A DNA stretch of 64,000 nucleotides from Haloferax mucosum ATCC BAA-1512 (GCF_000337815.1 NZ_AOLN01000018.1:186001-250000), one strand, 5' to 3'; shown: positions 25,225 through 33,256, counted from the stretch's first letter. Numbers and translations are program-made. The notes: generated by a model not told the origin, from the sequence alone.

Positions 25225-27315
25225 TCATTTTCCGAGTCGGACGTTCGTGACGGTCACATCCACGATGTAGTCCAGTCGGGTCTCCTCGTCTGGAAGACCG
25301 ATTCGGTACAACACGGCGATTCGGTTGTAGGTCTCGTCGCCGTCGGGGTATTTCATCACGGCGACGACCTCGTTGCTCTTGAGGTCGAGCGTGTCGTTAT
25401 CGTGTAGGAGCCCGTCGAACGTGTCGTTTCGGAAGTCATCTTGCCACCACGCCGACTCCTCGTCGAGAAGTGAACTCACGTCGTCGCCATCGCGGTACAG
25501 CGTGAGCGTCGCCTCGCCGAGTGGGTCGGCCGTTCCGGTTTCGACCTCCGTACACCGGACCTCCCTATACGTTTTCGTCCCGTTCGAGTGGACGACGTTC
25601 GTGAGTTCTAGCGCCTCGGGGGCACAGTCCATCGTCACCGGTCTAAGCGTCGTCAGTTCGCCGTCTGCGACCGATTCGGTGAAACTGAACTGGCTCGGGG
25701 CCGCGGGGTCGTTTACGTTGCGGACGGTCTGTCCGTCTTTCGTGATGTTCGCAACGTGGTCGGAATCGCCCACGATTCGCGGGTAGTACGTCTCTCCGCT
25801 CACGTCGTAGGAGACCGAGATGGGCGGTCTAACGATTTGATTCGACTCTGCGATGGTTTTGAAAATTTCGCGGAAGACGCTCTGGAGGTCCGCTGGGTCG
25901 TCGGCGTAACTGTAGGTCCCACCCGTCGCGTTGGCGATTCGCATCATCAGCGACTCGTCGGCGTCGCCGGTCCCGACGGTGTAGACCGTCACGCCGTCGT
26001 CACCGATCTCTTCGGCGATTCGTTCGAGTTCGTCAGGGTCGGTTTCGCCTTCCGTCGGCTCACCGTCGCTGAGAAGGATGGCAACTCGTTCGTGTGACGG
26101 GGTACCTTCGAGGTCGAGAAGCGCGTGTCCGCGTCGAAGTCCGTCTTCGGTGTTCGTGCTTCCACCGGCCGAGAGCCCGTCGATACTCGTGTTTACGGCG
26201 TCGTAATCGTCGGTCAGGTAGCGCGCTTGGGACGACTCAGAGAGGTACTCGGCCTCGTCGTCGTAGCCGACGACACCCGCCCGGTCCCGAGTGTCGTTCA
26301 TCAGACCGACGAACGAGCGCGCGGCGTCTTTCGTATTCGACATCTTCGAACCCGACATCGACCCGGATTCGTCGATAACGAACACGACGTCGATTGGCTC
26401 GCGGAACGTCACGTCACCGGGAATCGACTCGATGCGGCTCACTTGCGGTCCGCTCCCGAGCGGTTCGACGTAAACGTCGTATTCGATGCCCGTCTGCTTA
26501 TCGACGCTCACCGTACCACCTTCGACGGTCAGATTGGCCTCCGGAACGACCTCGTTTCGCTGGTCGTTCGCCTCCGGCGGGAGGTCGTCTTCGGTGAGAC
26601 GCAGTTCGACGACGCGGTCGGTCGGCCGCGTCAGTGCGCCAGCGTCGGGGTCGAACTCGGTTCTAAAGTGTTGTTCCCACGCGTCTGCGAAGTCACTCTC
26701 GACGCGAATCCTCACTGTGTTGGGCCGTCCGCAGTCCTCATTCGTATCGAACAGCGTGTCGGAGACGTTCTCGGTCGCCGCGTTCGAGGTGTCGAGGTTC
26801 TTCGTCACTTTCGTCTCCGCGCCCGTGATTTGTCCAGTGAGGTTCACCAGTGAGATGTCGATTGTCTTGTTCGCGTACGTCACGTCCGGCGGCGAGAGAA
26901 TCGCCGCGGTATCGCCCTGCGAGACTTCGAAAATACCACCGGCCTCGTAGGCGACCGTTCGGTCGTCGTCGGTCGCGTACCTAACCGACGAGAGCGGGAG
27001 AGTCTCCGTACATTGGTTGTTGACGCTCACCGTCAGATTCCCGTCGCGTTTGGTATCTGCCCGTTCGCCGACCTCGGTACCGATTCGTATCTCGCCGCGC
27101 GTCGCGGCCTCACCGCGCGTGAGCGACGTCATCTGTACGTCGAGTTCCGAAAACGCCATCGAGACCGATTGCCCCTCGTTTTGTGCTGTCAGCTCAGTTA
27201 AAAGTCCGCCACCGAAGACGATGACACTGGTCATCCCGGCGAACACCATTCCGAGAAGGAGGACGTAGCCGACGACCTCGGAGACGGCGCGGTCGTCCGC
27301 TCGAAGTCCCGTCAT
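25225..27315 (-). CDS. pilin-like protein with von Willebrand A domain, putative pilus tip adhesin
   Basis: The 696-residue protein begins with a prepilin-like leader (DDRAVSEVVGYVLLLGM) and a hydrophobic helix. Residues 30-290 resemble the DUF7289-type pilin at 24446. A von Willebrand A domain follows from about residue 308 with the MIDAS motif DESGSMSG (Asp315), a later Thr (GGSTNTEDGLR) and Asp (LLSDGEPTEGE). A C-terminal beta-rich domain of about 200 residues follows. It is convergent with the pilus operon. The design recalls vWA tip adhesins such as PilY1; this is inference. Confidence 0.85.
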   Translation of the reverse strand: MTGLRADDRAVSEVVGYVLLLGMVFAGMTSVIVFGGGLLTELTAQNEGQSVSMAFSELDVQMTSLTRGEAATRGEIRIGTEVGERADTKRDGNLTVSVNNQCTETLPLSSVRYATDDDRTVAYEAGGIFEVSQGDTAAILSPPDVTYANKTIDISLVNLTGQITGAETKVTKNLDTSNAATENVSDTLFDTNEDCGRPNTVRIRVESDFADAWEQHFRTEFDPDAGALTRPTDRVVELRLTEDDLPPEANDQRNEVVPEANLTVEGGTVSVDKQTGIEYDVYVEPLGSGPQVSRIESIPGDVTFREPIDVVFVIDESGSMSGSKMSNTKDAARSFVGLMNDTRDRAGVVGYDDEAEYLSESSQARYLTDDYDAVNTSIDGLSAGGSTNTEDGLRRGHALLDLEGTPSHERVAILLSDGEPTEGETDPDELERIAEEIGDDGVTVYTVGTGDADESLMMRIANATGGTYSYADDPADLQSVFREIFKTIAESNQIVRPPISVSYDVSGETYYPRIVGDSDHVANITKDGQTVRNVNDPAAPSQFSFTESVADGELTTLRPVTMDCAPEALELTNVVHSNGTKTYREVRCTEVETGTADPLGEATLTLYRDGDDVSSLLDEESAWWQDDFRNDTFDGLLHDNDTLDLKSNEVVAVMKYPDGDETYNRIAVLYRIGLPDEETRLDYIVDVTVTNVRLGK

Positions 27316-27339
27316 TTGGGCACAGTACCATAGAACATA

Positions 27340-27348
27340 GGTTAAATC
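27340..27348 (-). promoter_or_regulatory. TATA box of the vWA pilin-like gene
   Basis: The reverse strand reads GATTTAACC 25-33 nt before the ATG at 27315, consistent with its own leaderless promoter, separate from the pilB operon. Confidence 0.45.
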
Positions 27349-27671
27349 TGCCGTCGAAGAATATCAGCCATTTTAGAATTTTGGCGTTGATTTAGATGAC
27401 AACCTCGTTCTGTGGCCAATATCGCAAGAACAGAACTAGCCGAAGCAATATCAATTCTGACAGTTGATGCTTGAAGACGTGCTCGCTCACGCCGTTCGCT
27501 GTGCTCGACTTCCGGGATTTCAAATCCGCGCGCTCGCAGTGCCGAGCGCTCGGCTCGCCAGTTTTTCACTTCGTTCAGAGATGGACTCGCCGGGAGTCAC
27601 GTGAGCGGAGCGAACGTGACGTCGGCGAGTCCACGAACGACTGACGGAGCGAAGCGACGGAAGGAAGTGAG
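27349..27671. other. gene-free stretch downstream of tRNA-Ala
   Basis: No coding gene is supported. The left part is AT-richer. Around 27511-27530 a fragment TCCGGGATTTCAAATCC looks like a decayed tRNA T arm. From about 27546 the sequence belongs to the duplicated tRNA-flanking element described separately. Confidence 0.5.
27583..27632. repeat. long hairpin made from tRNA 3'-end sequence, copy 1
   Basis: GGACTCGCCG pairs perfectly with CGGCGAGTCC 40 nt later, and a second stem GTCACGT/ACGTGAC lies inside. The outer arms equal the 3' acceptor/T-arm sequence of the adjacent tRNA-Ala, once in direct and once in inverted orientation. It may terminate the tRNA transcript or be a remnant of recombination. 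Confidence 0.6.
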
Positions 27672-27743
27672 TGGACTCGCCGGGATTTGAACCCGGGGCC
27701 TCTCCCATGCCAAGGGAGTGATCTACCCCTGATCTACGAGCCC
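27672..27743 (-). tRNA. tRNA-Ala (GGC), copy 1
   Basis: The 72-nt cloverleaf on the reverse strand has acceptor GGGCTCG/CGAGTCC with discriminator A. It contains the alanine identity pair G3:U70. The anticodon stem CTCCC/GGGAG encloses TTGGCAT with anticodon GGC, reading GCC. The T arm is CCGGGTTCAAATCCCGG. CCA is not encoded. It is identical to the copy at 28308. Confidence 0.95.
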
Positions 27744-27889
27744 TCAAACGCATCCAACCATTTCCCGGTCGAATAAATAAGGGCTTCGAATCGTTTGACG
27801 GCTGTGGGGTGCTCGCGTGAAGCGCATCGCACGCTGGACGCGAAGAGCGAACCGACCGTATTTTTCAGTCGCTCGCCGAACTGAGGGGT

Positions 27890-28099
27890 ATGACGGACAA
27901 CGTCCTCGAAGTTCCAGTGGTGTGTGACGTGTGTGATACGACGACTCGTGTGCCGCTTTCCGACCTTCCCGAGGCGGTTCAGCGACACAACGACCAGCAA
28001 CACGATGGGGACGATATCGCGCAGGTCGATCCTGAAATCGTCCAGCACGTGACCGACCTCGCGGCCAAAGACATCGGCGTAGCAGAAGACGAGGCGTAA
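27890..28099 (+). CDS. small acidic hypothetical protein (69 aa)
   Basis: The 69-residue product starts at ATG 27890 and has one CxxC pair (VVCDVCDTTTRVP) near the N-terminus and a conserved-looking acidic helix (HNDQQHDGDD, VTDLAAKDIGVAEDEA). A single CxxC suggests metal binding only if it dimerises. It lies between the two tRNA-Ala copies. I do not recognise a family; amino-acid composition is typical of real haloarchaeal proteins. Confidence 0.65.
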   Translation: MTDNVLEVPVVCDVCDTTTRVPLSDLPEAVQRHNDQQHDGDDIAQVDPEIVQHVTDLAAKDIGVAEDEA

Positions 28100-28218
28100 T
28101 CCAAGGGATACCGACGGAGACACTGCTCATGGGCGGTGTCGAGAAATATAGCGACCCCCGGTCGCCCGCAGACGTAGCGAGCGCTCGGCTCGTCAATTTC
28201 TTCACTACGTTCAGAAAT

Positions 28219-28268
28219 GGACTCGCCGGGAGTCACGTGAGCGGAGCGAACGTGACGTCGGCGAGTCC
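28219..28268. repeat. long hairpin made from tRNA 3'-end sequence, copy 2
   Basis: The same nested inverted repeat as at 27583-27632, with 10-bp outer arms and a 7-bp inner stem, lies 40 bp beyond the 3' end of the second tRNA-Ala. Confidence 0.6.
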
Positions 28269-28307
28269 ACGAACGACTGACGGAGCGAAGCGACGGAAGG
28301 AAGTGAG

Positions 28308-28379
28308 TGGACTCGCCGGGATTTGAACCCGGGGCCTCTCCCATGCCAAGGGAGTGATCTACCCCTGATCTACGAGCCC
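28308..28379 (-). tRNA. tRNA-Ala (GGC), copy 2
   Basis: The gene is base-for-base the same as the copy at 27672-27743: acceptor GGGCTCG/CGAGTCC with G3:U70, anticodon GGC, no intron and no encoded CCA. Its upstream flank differs from that of copy 1, so each has its own promoter. Confidence 0.95.
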
Positions 28380-28537
28380 GCACCAACCAGTAGCCGCCAC
28401 CCGTTTAGAAGCCCTTCGATTCTGACGCGCGTCGAGTCGAAACGGTTTAACCCGCCGCGTGTGCAGATGTCGATGGGAATCTAGCACGGCCGCAAATCTG
28501 ACTCGCCCGCGTTTGTGGGCTTGGGATTGCGGTAGTG

Positions 28538-28566
28538 CCCCAGTAGTCGTGTATGCGACTACGGGG
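28538..28566 (+). promoter_or_regulatory. strong hairpin in the rps15 leader
   Basis: CCCC, a bulged A and GTAGTCG pair with CGACTAC and GGGG around a TGTATG hexaloop, an 11-bp stem ending 39 nt before the S15 start codon. If transcription starts behind the TTTAAC box near 28443, the hairpin lies in a leader of over 100 nt. It could be an RNA control element or a DNA operator; which one is unknown. Confidence 0.5.
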
Positions 28567-28605
28567 TACTCGTTTCTGCGGTCAGTGCGGTTCCAACCCG
28601 CAACA

Positions 28606-29073
28606 ATGGCACGAATGCACACCCGCCGCCGTGGCTCGTCCAGCTCGGACAAGCCGGTGGCAGACGAAGCACCGGAGTGGAGTGACGTCGACGAAGCAGA
28701 CATCGAAGCACGCGTCGTCGAACTTGCTGAACAGGGGAAGGACCCCAGCCAGATTGGCCTTGCACTGCGCGACGAAGGCGTCAAGGGCGTTCCGATTCCG
28801 GACGTCAAACTCGCCACGGGCAAGAAGGTCACCACCATCCTCGAAGAGAACGACGCCACCTCGGACCTTCCCGAGGACCTCCGTAACCTCATGGAGCGCG
28901 CCGTCCGCCTCCGCGAGCACATGGAAGAAAACCAGCAGGACAAGTCCAACCGTCGTGCGCTCCAGAACACGGAGTCGAAGATTCGCCGTCTTGTCTCCTA
29001 CTACCAGGGGAACAAGCTCGACGACGACTTCACGTACAGCTACGACGTCGCTGTCGAACTCCTCGAAAAGTAA
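28606..29073 (+). CDS. rps15: 30S ribosomal protein S15
   Basis: The 155-residue protein starts MARMHTRRRG and has the archaeal/eukaryal S13/S15 layout: an N-terminal extension, then IGLALRDEGVKGVPIPDVK (in parts) and the S15 helices with NRRALQNTESKIRRL. It binds the central domain of 16S rRNA. ATG 28606 is chosen because the 49 upstream codons are not family-like. It opens the operon S15 - RecJ-like - Pcc1 - S3ae. Confidence 0.96.
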   Translation: MARMHTRRRGSSSSDKPVADEAPEWSDVDEADIEARVVELAEQGKDPSQIGLALRDEGVKGVPIPDVKLATGKKVTTILEENDATSDLPEDLRNLMERAVRLREHMEENQQDKSNRRALQNTESKIRRLVSYYQGNKLDDDFTYSYDVAVELLEK

Positions 29074-29077
29074 CTAA

Positions 29078-30199
29078 ATGTCCGTGAGCCCCGCCGCACA
29101 GACACCCGCCGCCGACGCCGCCGCGACGCTCCGCGAGGCGACATTCGTTCGTCTCCGCGTGCACACTAGCGGTGCCGCCGTCGCCGCCGCGGGCGTCATC
29201 GGGCGGGCGCTCAGGACACGCAATATCCCCTTCCGCATCCGAGCGACCAACGCCCCCGACACAGCCGCGAACGACGACGTCGTGGCCGTCGTGGGCCTGT
29301 CGGACGCCGATGCAGACCTCGAAATCGACCCGCGTGACGCCGTCGCAGTCGTCCGCGAACTCGATGTCGCCCCTGACCCGGTGGTCGCACTGGCCGGTCT
29401 CCACGCCGCCGGTGTCTCCCCGGCAGAAGACAGCGAACTCGCTGGCGCGGCGACCGACGCGGGCATCGAATCCCGGCCCGGCGTGGCCGTCCCGACGGAC
29501 GACCTCGCAGATGGGTTGGCGCATTCGACGCTCGTTCACGCACCGTTTTCGGCCGACAAAGAGCACACACAGGCGGCGCTTGCCGACCTGTCGCTTCCGG
29601 CCGAACTCGATGCCGACGCACACCAGCGGGTCGCCTCCCTCGTCGCTATCGACGCGACGACCGGCGAGGCGATTTCGCGGGCGGCGACTGCGGTCGAACG
29701 CGTGCTTCACCCGGACGCGGCCCCGAGCGGACCGTTTGCGACCGTCGGCGGGTTTGCCGACGTGCTCGACGCGGCCGTTCGGGAGACGCCCGGTGTCGCC
29801 GTCGCACTGGCGCTCGGTCACGACGTTCGTGACGCGGCGCTGGAGGCGTGGCGCGAACACGCGCAATCGACGCACGATGCACTCCGCGAGGCGACCACGG
29901 GCCGCTACGAGAGCCTCTATGCGCTCTCCTGTGATCTGTCGTCGCCCGGGAGACTCGCAACCGTCGCGCGTCTCGCCCGCGACTTCCGGTCGCCGGAACC
30001 GACCGTCCTTGCAGTTGGCGTCGGTGCCGCGGCACTCGTTTCGACCGGGTCGGCCGGTCTTGACGAACAACTCGCCGCGGCCGCGACCGAACTTGCGGAC
30101 GCGTCCGCAACCGGCACGGCTGAGGAAGCGACGATGACCTTCGACTCCGATGTGGAGTCGAAAGCGGTCGTCACGGCCGTCAGGGAGGTGCGCCGATGA
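29078..30199 (+). CDS. RecJ/Cdc45-like protein lacking the DHH motif
   Basis: The 373-residue acidic, Ala-rich protein lies between rps15 and pcc1, where archaeal genomes carry a RecJ-family (GAN/Cdc45-like) gene; I recall the Haloferax counterpart being named RecJ3. No DHH or DHHA1 (GGGH-type) catalytic motif is visible, so a nuclease role is unlikely. It may be the structural Cdc45-like partner of the MCM-GINS helicase. The assignment rests on gene order and memory rather than on motifs. The start is 4 bp after the S15 stop; the stop overlaps the Pcc1 start. Confidence 0.6.
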   Translation: MSVSPAAQTPAADAAATLREATFVRLRVHTSGAAVAAAGVIGRALRTRNIPFRIRATNAPDTAANDDVVAVVGLSDADADLEIDPRDAVAVVRELDVAPDPVVALAGLHAAGVSPAEDSELAGAATDAGIESRPGVAVPTDDLADGLAHSTLVHAPFSADKEHTQAALADLSLPAELDADAHQRVASLVAIDATTGEAISRAATAVERVLHPDAAPSGPFATVGGFADVLDAAVRETPGVAVALALGHDVRDAALEAWREHAQSTHDALREATTGRYESLYALSCDLSSPGRLATVARLARDFRSPEPTVLAVGVGAAALVSTGSAGLDEQLAAAATELADASATGTAEEATMTFDSDVESKAVVTAVREVRR

Positions 30200-30444
30200 C
30201 GATGACTCGGCGCACAACCCTGCGGACCACACACGACGACCCAACGGTCGTCGCCGCCGCACTCGCCCCGGACAACACGGAGTCGATGCACACGAGCGTC
30301 GAAGGGGACGAACTCGTCACGACAATCGAACGCGATTCGACCGGGGGGCTTCACTCCACGGTCGATGATTACGTCGTCAACGTGACGGTCGCAGAGACCG
30401 TCATCGAAGCAACACGAACGCACACAGATACTAACCATGAGTGA
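30196..30444 (+). CDS. KEOPS complex subunit Pcc1
   Basis: The 82-residue protein has the small two-layer alpha/beta pattern of Pcc1, with VVAAALAPDN, TTIERDSTGGL and DDYVVNVTVAETVIEA. KEOPS makes the N6-threonylcarbamoyl modification of A37 in tRNAs that read ANN codons; Pcc1 dimerises the complex and binds tRNA. It overlaps the preceding stop by 4 bp and the S3ae start by 8 bp, so it is translationally coupled on both sides. Confidence 0.85.
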   Translation: MTMTRRTTLRTTHDDPTVVAAALAPDNTESMHTSVEGDELVTTIERDSTGGLHSTVDDYVVNVTVAETVIEATRTHTDTNHE

Positions 30445-31093
30445 ACGATCCGTCTCTAAGCAGAAGCGCGGAAAGCGATGGTACACCGTCATCGCTCCCG
30501 AGAATTTCGACCGTGAGGAACTCGGCGAGACCTTCGCCGACGAACCTGAGAAAATCTACGGTCGCACCGTCGAATCCACCCTCGGCGAACTCAACAACGA
30601 CCAGGGTGCGAACAACGTCAAGCTCACGTTCAAGATCAACGACGTCGGCGGCGACGCCGCTTACACCGAGTTCATCAAACAAGAGCTGACCCGCGACTAC
30701 CTCCGTAGTCTCGTCCGCCGCGGCGCGTCGAAGGTCGAAGCCAACGTCACCGCCGTGACGAAGGACGACCACCGTGTCCAGCTCCAGCCCGTCGCCTTCA
30801 CCACGAAGAAGGCAGACCGGAGTCAGGAACACGAAATCCGTCGCATCATGATCGACCTCACCCGCGAGGCAATCACCGAGCACACCTACGACGCGCTCAC
30901 CGAGAGCGTCGTCGAAGGCCGTCTCTCGTCCGCTATCTACGGTGACGCGAAGCAGATTTATCCCCTGCGCCGCGTCGAAGTCAAGAAGTTCTCCCTCGAA
31001 GCCCGCCCCGAAGAGATCGAGGCGGAAGAGGAAGCCGCTGTCAGCGTCGATGAGGACGACGTTGCAGTCGATGTTGACGAAGACGAAGCGTAA
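30437..31093 (+). CDS. 30S ribosomal protein S3ae (S1e)
   Basis: The 218-residue protein begins MSERSVSKQKRGKRWYTVIAP and has the family segments ENFDREELGETFADEPEK (in parts), YLRSLVRRGASKVEA and YPLRRVEVKKFS. It ends in an acidic tail typical of halophiles. It is the last gene of the S15 operon and is followed by a T-rich stretch. Confidence 0.95.
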   Translation: MSERSVSKQKRGKRWYTVIAPENFDREELGETFADEPEKIYGRTVESTLGELNNDQGANNVKLTFKINDVGGDAAYTEFIKQELTRDYLRSLVRRGASKVEANVTAVTKDDHRVQLQPVAFTTKKADRSQEHEIRRIMIDLTREAITEHTYDALTESVVEGRLSSAIYGDAKQIYPLRRVEVKKFSLEARPEEIEAEEEAAVSVDEDDVAVDVDEDEA

Positions 31094-31103
31094 CTCCGTC
31101 ACA

Positions 31104-31139
31104 CAGACGGTCTGACTTCGGTTTCAATTTTCGATTTTT
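31104..31139 (+). terminator. probable terminator of the S15-S3ae operon
   Basis: A short palindrome CAGACGGTCTG at 31104-31114 is followed by two T-runs (TTTT at 31128 and TTTTT at 31135) within 46 nt of the S3ae stop. Oligo-T is the usual archaeal termination signal. Confidence 0.45.
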
Positions 31140-31176
31140 CGCGTCACCACAAGCCTGCAAGTGATATCGTCGGGTC

Positions 31177-31917
31177 TCACACGGCGCTGGTTTCGGCCCG
31201 TCGAAGTCGGAATCGACGCACGAAGCTCAAGGCCGCGAATATGACCAGTACGACCGCCGGAACGACCACTGCGTCGGTGAAAAAGGCCTCGGGACCGTGA
31301 AGCGACCAGATACCAACAAACGACCCGAGAACCGCAATCGGGGTCCCGAAGACGCGAAGTCGAATCATATCGGATGCCGACGCCAACGAATCGAACTCAC
31401 GGACAGAGACGTCGAGACCGACCCGTTCGAGTTGCGAGGCGAACTCGGGAACTCGTGCGGCGGGCACCGTCGCCGACACCGGTTTCGAGACGGTCCACTT
31501 GGAGTAGTGCAGTCGCACGAGCGCGGTGTTCGCAAACCGAATGACGGTCACGCGTTCGAGGTCCGAAACGTCGATTGTCGAGGTATTCCCGGAGTCGTAC
31601 GATTTCGACGTTGTCAGCGTTCCGGTCTCGGTATCGACGGTCAGACACGGAGCGACGAATTCGTGGCTCATCGTCTGGAGCCACAGACAGATTGCGACCG
31701 GAACTCCGGCGGCGAACGAGACGAAGACGTGGTGGAGGCGCGTCGCAAGCAGTAACACGGTCGGGAGGACGACAACGAACCCCGTCCAAAACCGGTCGCT
31801 TCCGACCAGCGCTGCGAGAGCGAGCCGAGTCGGTGTGTCACGGCTCCGGACGAGTTGGACACCAAACCGGGTGCTATCGTCAGTGTGTTGTGGCACTCGT
31901 GGAACCACGGAGAGCAC
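31177..31917 (-). CDS. membrane protein with PH-like middle domain
   Basis: The 246-residue product starts at GTG 31917. It has two hydrophobic spans near residues 45-85, a soluble beta-rich stretch (TLTTSKSYDSGNTSTIDV, LERVTVIRFANTALVRLHY, in short parts), and a second pair of spans near 190-230 ending in a basic tail. This pattern resembles bacterial PH-domain membrane proteins, but similarity is weak. It is convergent with the S3ae operon. Function unknown. Confidence 0.65.
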   Translation of the reverse strand: MLSVVPRVPQHTDDSTRFGVQLVRSRDTPTRLALAALVGSDRFWTGFVVVLPTVLLLATRLHHVFVSFAAGVPVAICLWLQTMSHEFVAPCLTVDTETGTLTTSKSYDSGNTSTIDVSDLERVTVIRFANTALVRLHYSKWTVSKPVSATVPAARVPEFASQLERVGLDVSVREFDSLASASDMIRLRVFGTPIAVLGSFVGIWSLHGPEAFFTDAVVVPAVVLVIFAALSFVRRFRLRRAETSAV

Positions 31918-31992
31918 TAGTTAATAGCTGACTGTTACGATTGGGCCGTGCCTCACGACGCCGGTTCGAACCGGGGCTGTCGCCGGATTCGA

Positions 31993-32439
31993 CTACGCTT
32001 CGACGATAATCGTGCCGACCATCCCTTGCTGTTCGTGCGGAATACAGAGATACTCGTATTCGCCCGCGACTTCGAACGTGTAGGAGTAGTCCTCGCCGCC
32101 TTCGATGAGTCCGCCGAGAGAGTTCGAGTAGGCGTTTCGGGCGGTTTCTTCGTCTTCGAAGCCACCGCTGGCGAAGAACTCGGCTTCCTCGGGGAGAACA
32201 CTCTCGTAGGCGGTGACTGTGTGGCCGCGCGAACTCGTGTTTCGCCACACGACTTCGTCACCGACTTCGACGGTCAGGGTCGGCGGGTCGAACGCGACGG
32301 CAGTCATTCCGATGTCGAAGTCGCCGTCGGCCGCCAGCGAGGTCGAACAGCCCGCGAGGCTGGCGGTCACCGCCGTCCCGGTCGCCGCAAGAAATCGACG
32401 CCGTGTCTGACGACCGTCTGAGGACCCATCGTCTCGCAT
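31993..32439 (-). CDS. halocyanin/plastocyanin-type blue copper protein (Tat lipoprotein)
   Basis: The 148-residue protein starts with a twin-arginine signal (TRRRFLAATG) ending in a lipobox LAGC, so it is exported folded and lipid-anchored. The cupredoxin domain has copper ligands His in SRGHTV, and Cys, His and Met in LCIPHEQQGM. It carries electrons at the outer face of the membrane. A second halocyanin lies at 61652; cytochrome oxidase subunit III at 36522 is a possible electron sink. Confidence 0.9.
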   Translation of the reverse strand: MRDDGSSDGRQTRRRFLAATGTAVTASLAGCSTSLAADGDFDIGMTAVAFDPPTLTVEVGDEVVWRNTSSRGHTVTAYESVLPEEAEFFASGGFEDEETARNAYSNSLGGLIEGGEDYSYTFEVAGEYEYLCIPHEQQGMVGTIIVEA

Positions 32440-32547
32440 ACCCGACCCTCAGGACGCGACCGATAAATGTCGCATGGTTCGCCCGCCGAACGCGCGTTCG
32501 GCGGGGAGAACGTAAGAGCGAAAGGGCAGGTGCGCAATCGCATCGGT

Positions 32548-33219
32548 ATGAAACCCCGATTCGTCGGTCGGTTAGGCCCCGCCGACGCGGTCACTGCCGG
32601 AAATGCGGCACTCGGGTTCGTCGCGTCGGTGTTGACCGCAATCGACGTACGCCTCGCGGCCAAGGCGATTCTACTCGCCGCGATGGCCGACGGTCTCGAC
32701 GGCGTCGTCGCCCGACGCTACGGCGGGACCGACGCGGGTCCATACCTCGACTCGCTCGCCGATGTCGTCTCGTTCGGTGTCGCGCCGGCCCTCCTCGTCG
32801 TCTCGCTCGTCCGCGCGGAGTGGGGATTCGACCGACTCCGCGTCGTCGGTGCCGTCACCGTCGCGGCGCTGTTCGTGGCGGCCGCCGTCGTTCGTCTGGC
32901 ACTGTACACAGCCTACGACAGCGGTAGCGACGAGACGGTCGGCGTTCCGACGACGCTCGCGGCGACGATTCTCTCCGCCGGCGTCCTGGTTGGCTTCGTA
33001 GACCCGATGCTTCTCGTCGTCCTCTCGGCAATCATGGCCGCGTTGATGCTCTCGGACGTGACGTATCCCGACCTCCACGCCCAAGACGCGCTCGTGATGG
33101 GCGTCGTACAGGGACTCGCTATCGTGCTGTCCGGCACGCTCGGAGAAGGATTCGCGTTCGGCCTGCTCTTTTTGGCACTCGGCTATCTGTTTTTGGGGCC
33201 GCGATTCTACTGGGGCTAA
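32548..33219 (+). CDS. pssA: archaetidylserine synthase (CDP-alcohol phosphatidyltransferase)
   Basis: From ATG 32548 the 223-residue protein begins MKPRFVGRLGPADAVTAGN and carries the full motif DG-x2-AR-x8-G-x3-D-x3-D (DGVVAR, then G, D and D through SLADVVSFG). Several membrane spans follow. Enzymes of this type join L-serine to CDP-archaeol. In Haloferax a PssA of this kind is reported to be needed for lipid anchoring of archaeosortase substrates. An in-frame ATG 27 codons upstream exists but adds non-conserved residues. Confidence 0.85.
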   Translation: MKPRFVGRLGPADAVTAGNAALGFVASVLTAIDVRLAAKAILLAAMADGLDGVVARRYGGTDAGPYLDSLADVVSFGVAPALLVVSLVRAEWGFDRLRVVGAVTVAALFVAAAVVRLALYTAYDSGSDETVGVPTTLAATILSAGVLVGFVDPMLLVVLSAIMAALMLSDVTYPDLHAQDALVMGVVQGLAIVLSGTLGEGFAFGLLFLALGYLFLGPRFYWG

Positions 33220-33256
33220 CGCGACACGGCCGACGGAAAAGCGTTTGAAACGGGTC

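Larger units (their letters stand above)
27546..27743. repeat. tRNA-Ala-containing direct duplication, copy 1
   Basis: About 198 bp here, including the whole tRNA-Ala gene and its 3' flank, are nearly identical to 28180-28379. Over the segment nearest the tRNA (from about 27582) I find no difference; the distal 40 bp carry several substitutions. The copies flank one small gene. Confidence 0.85.
28180..28379. repeat. tRNA-Ala-containing direct duplication, copy 2
   Basis: This is the second copy of the duplicated tRNA-Ala segment (compare 27546-27743). The left boundary shows small differences (for example TTCTTCACTACGTTCAG against TTTTTCACTTCGTTCAG), and the part nearest the tRNA is the same in both. 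Copies are about 436 bp apart. Confidence 0.85.

Noticed and set aside
27979..28386. reverse-strand frame across the second tRNA-Ala
   Set aside because: It runs through the tRNA and the duplicated flank; the same peptide appears at copy 1 only because the DNA is duplicated.
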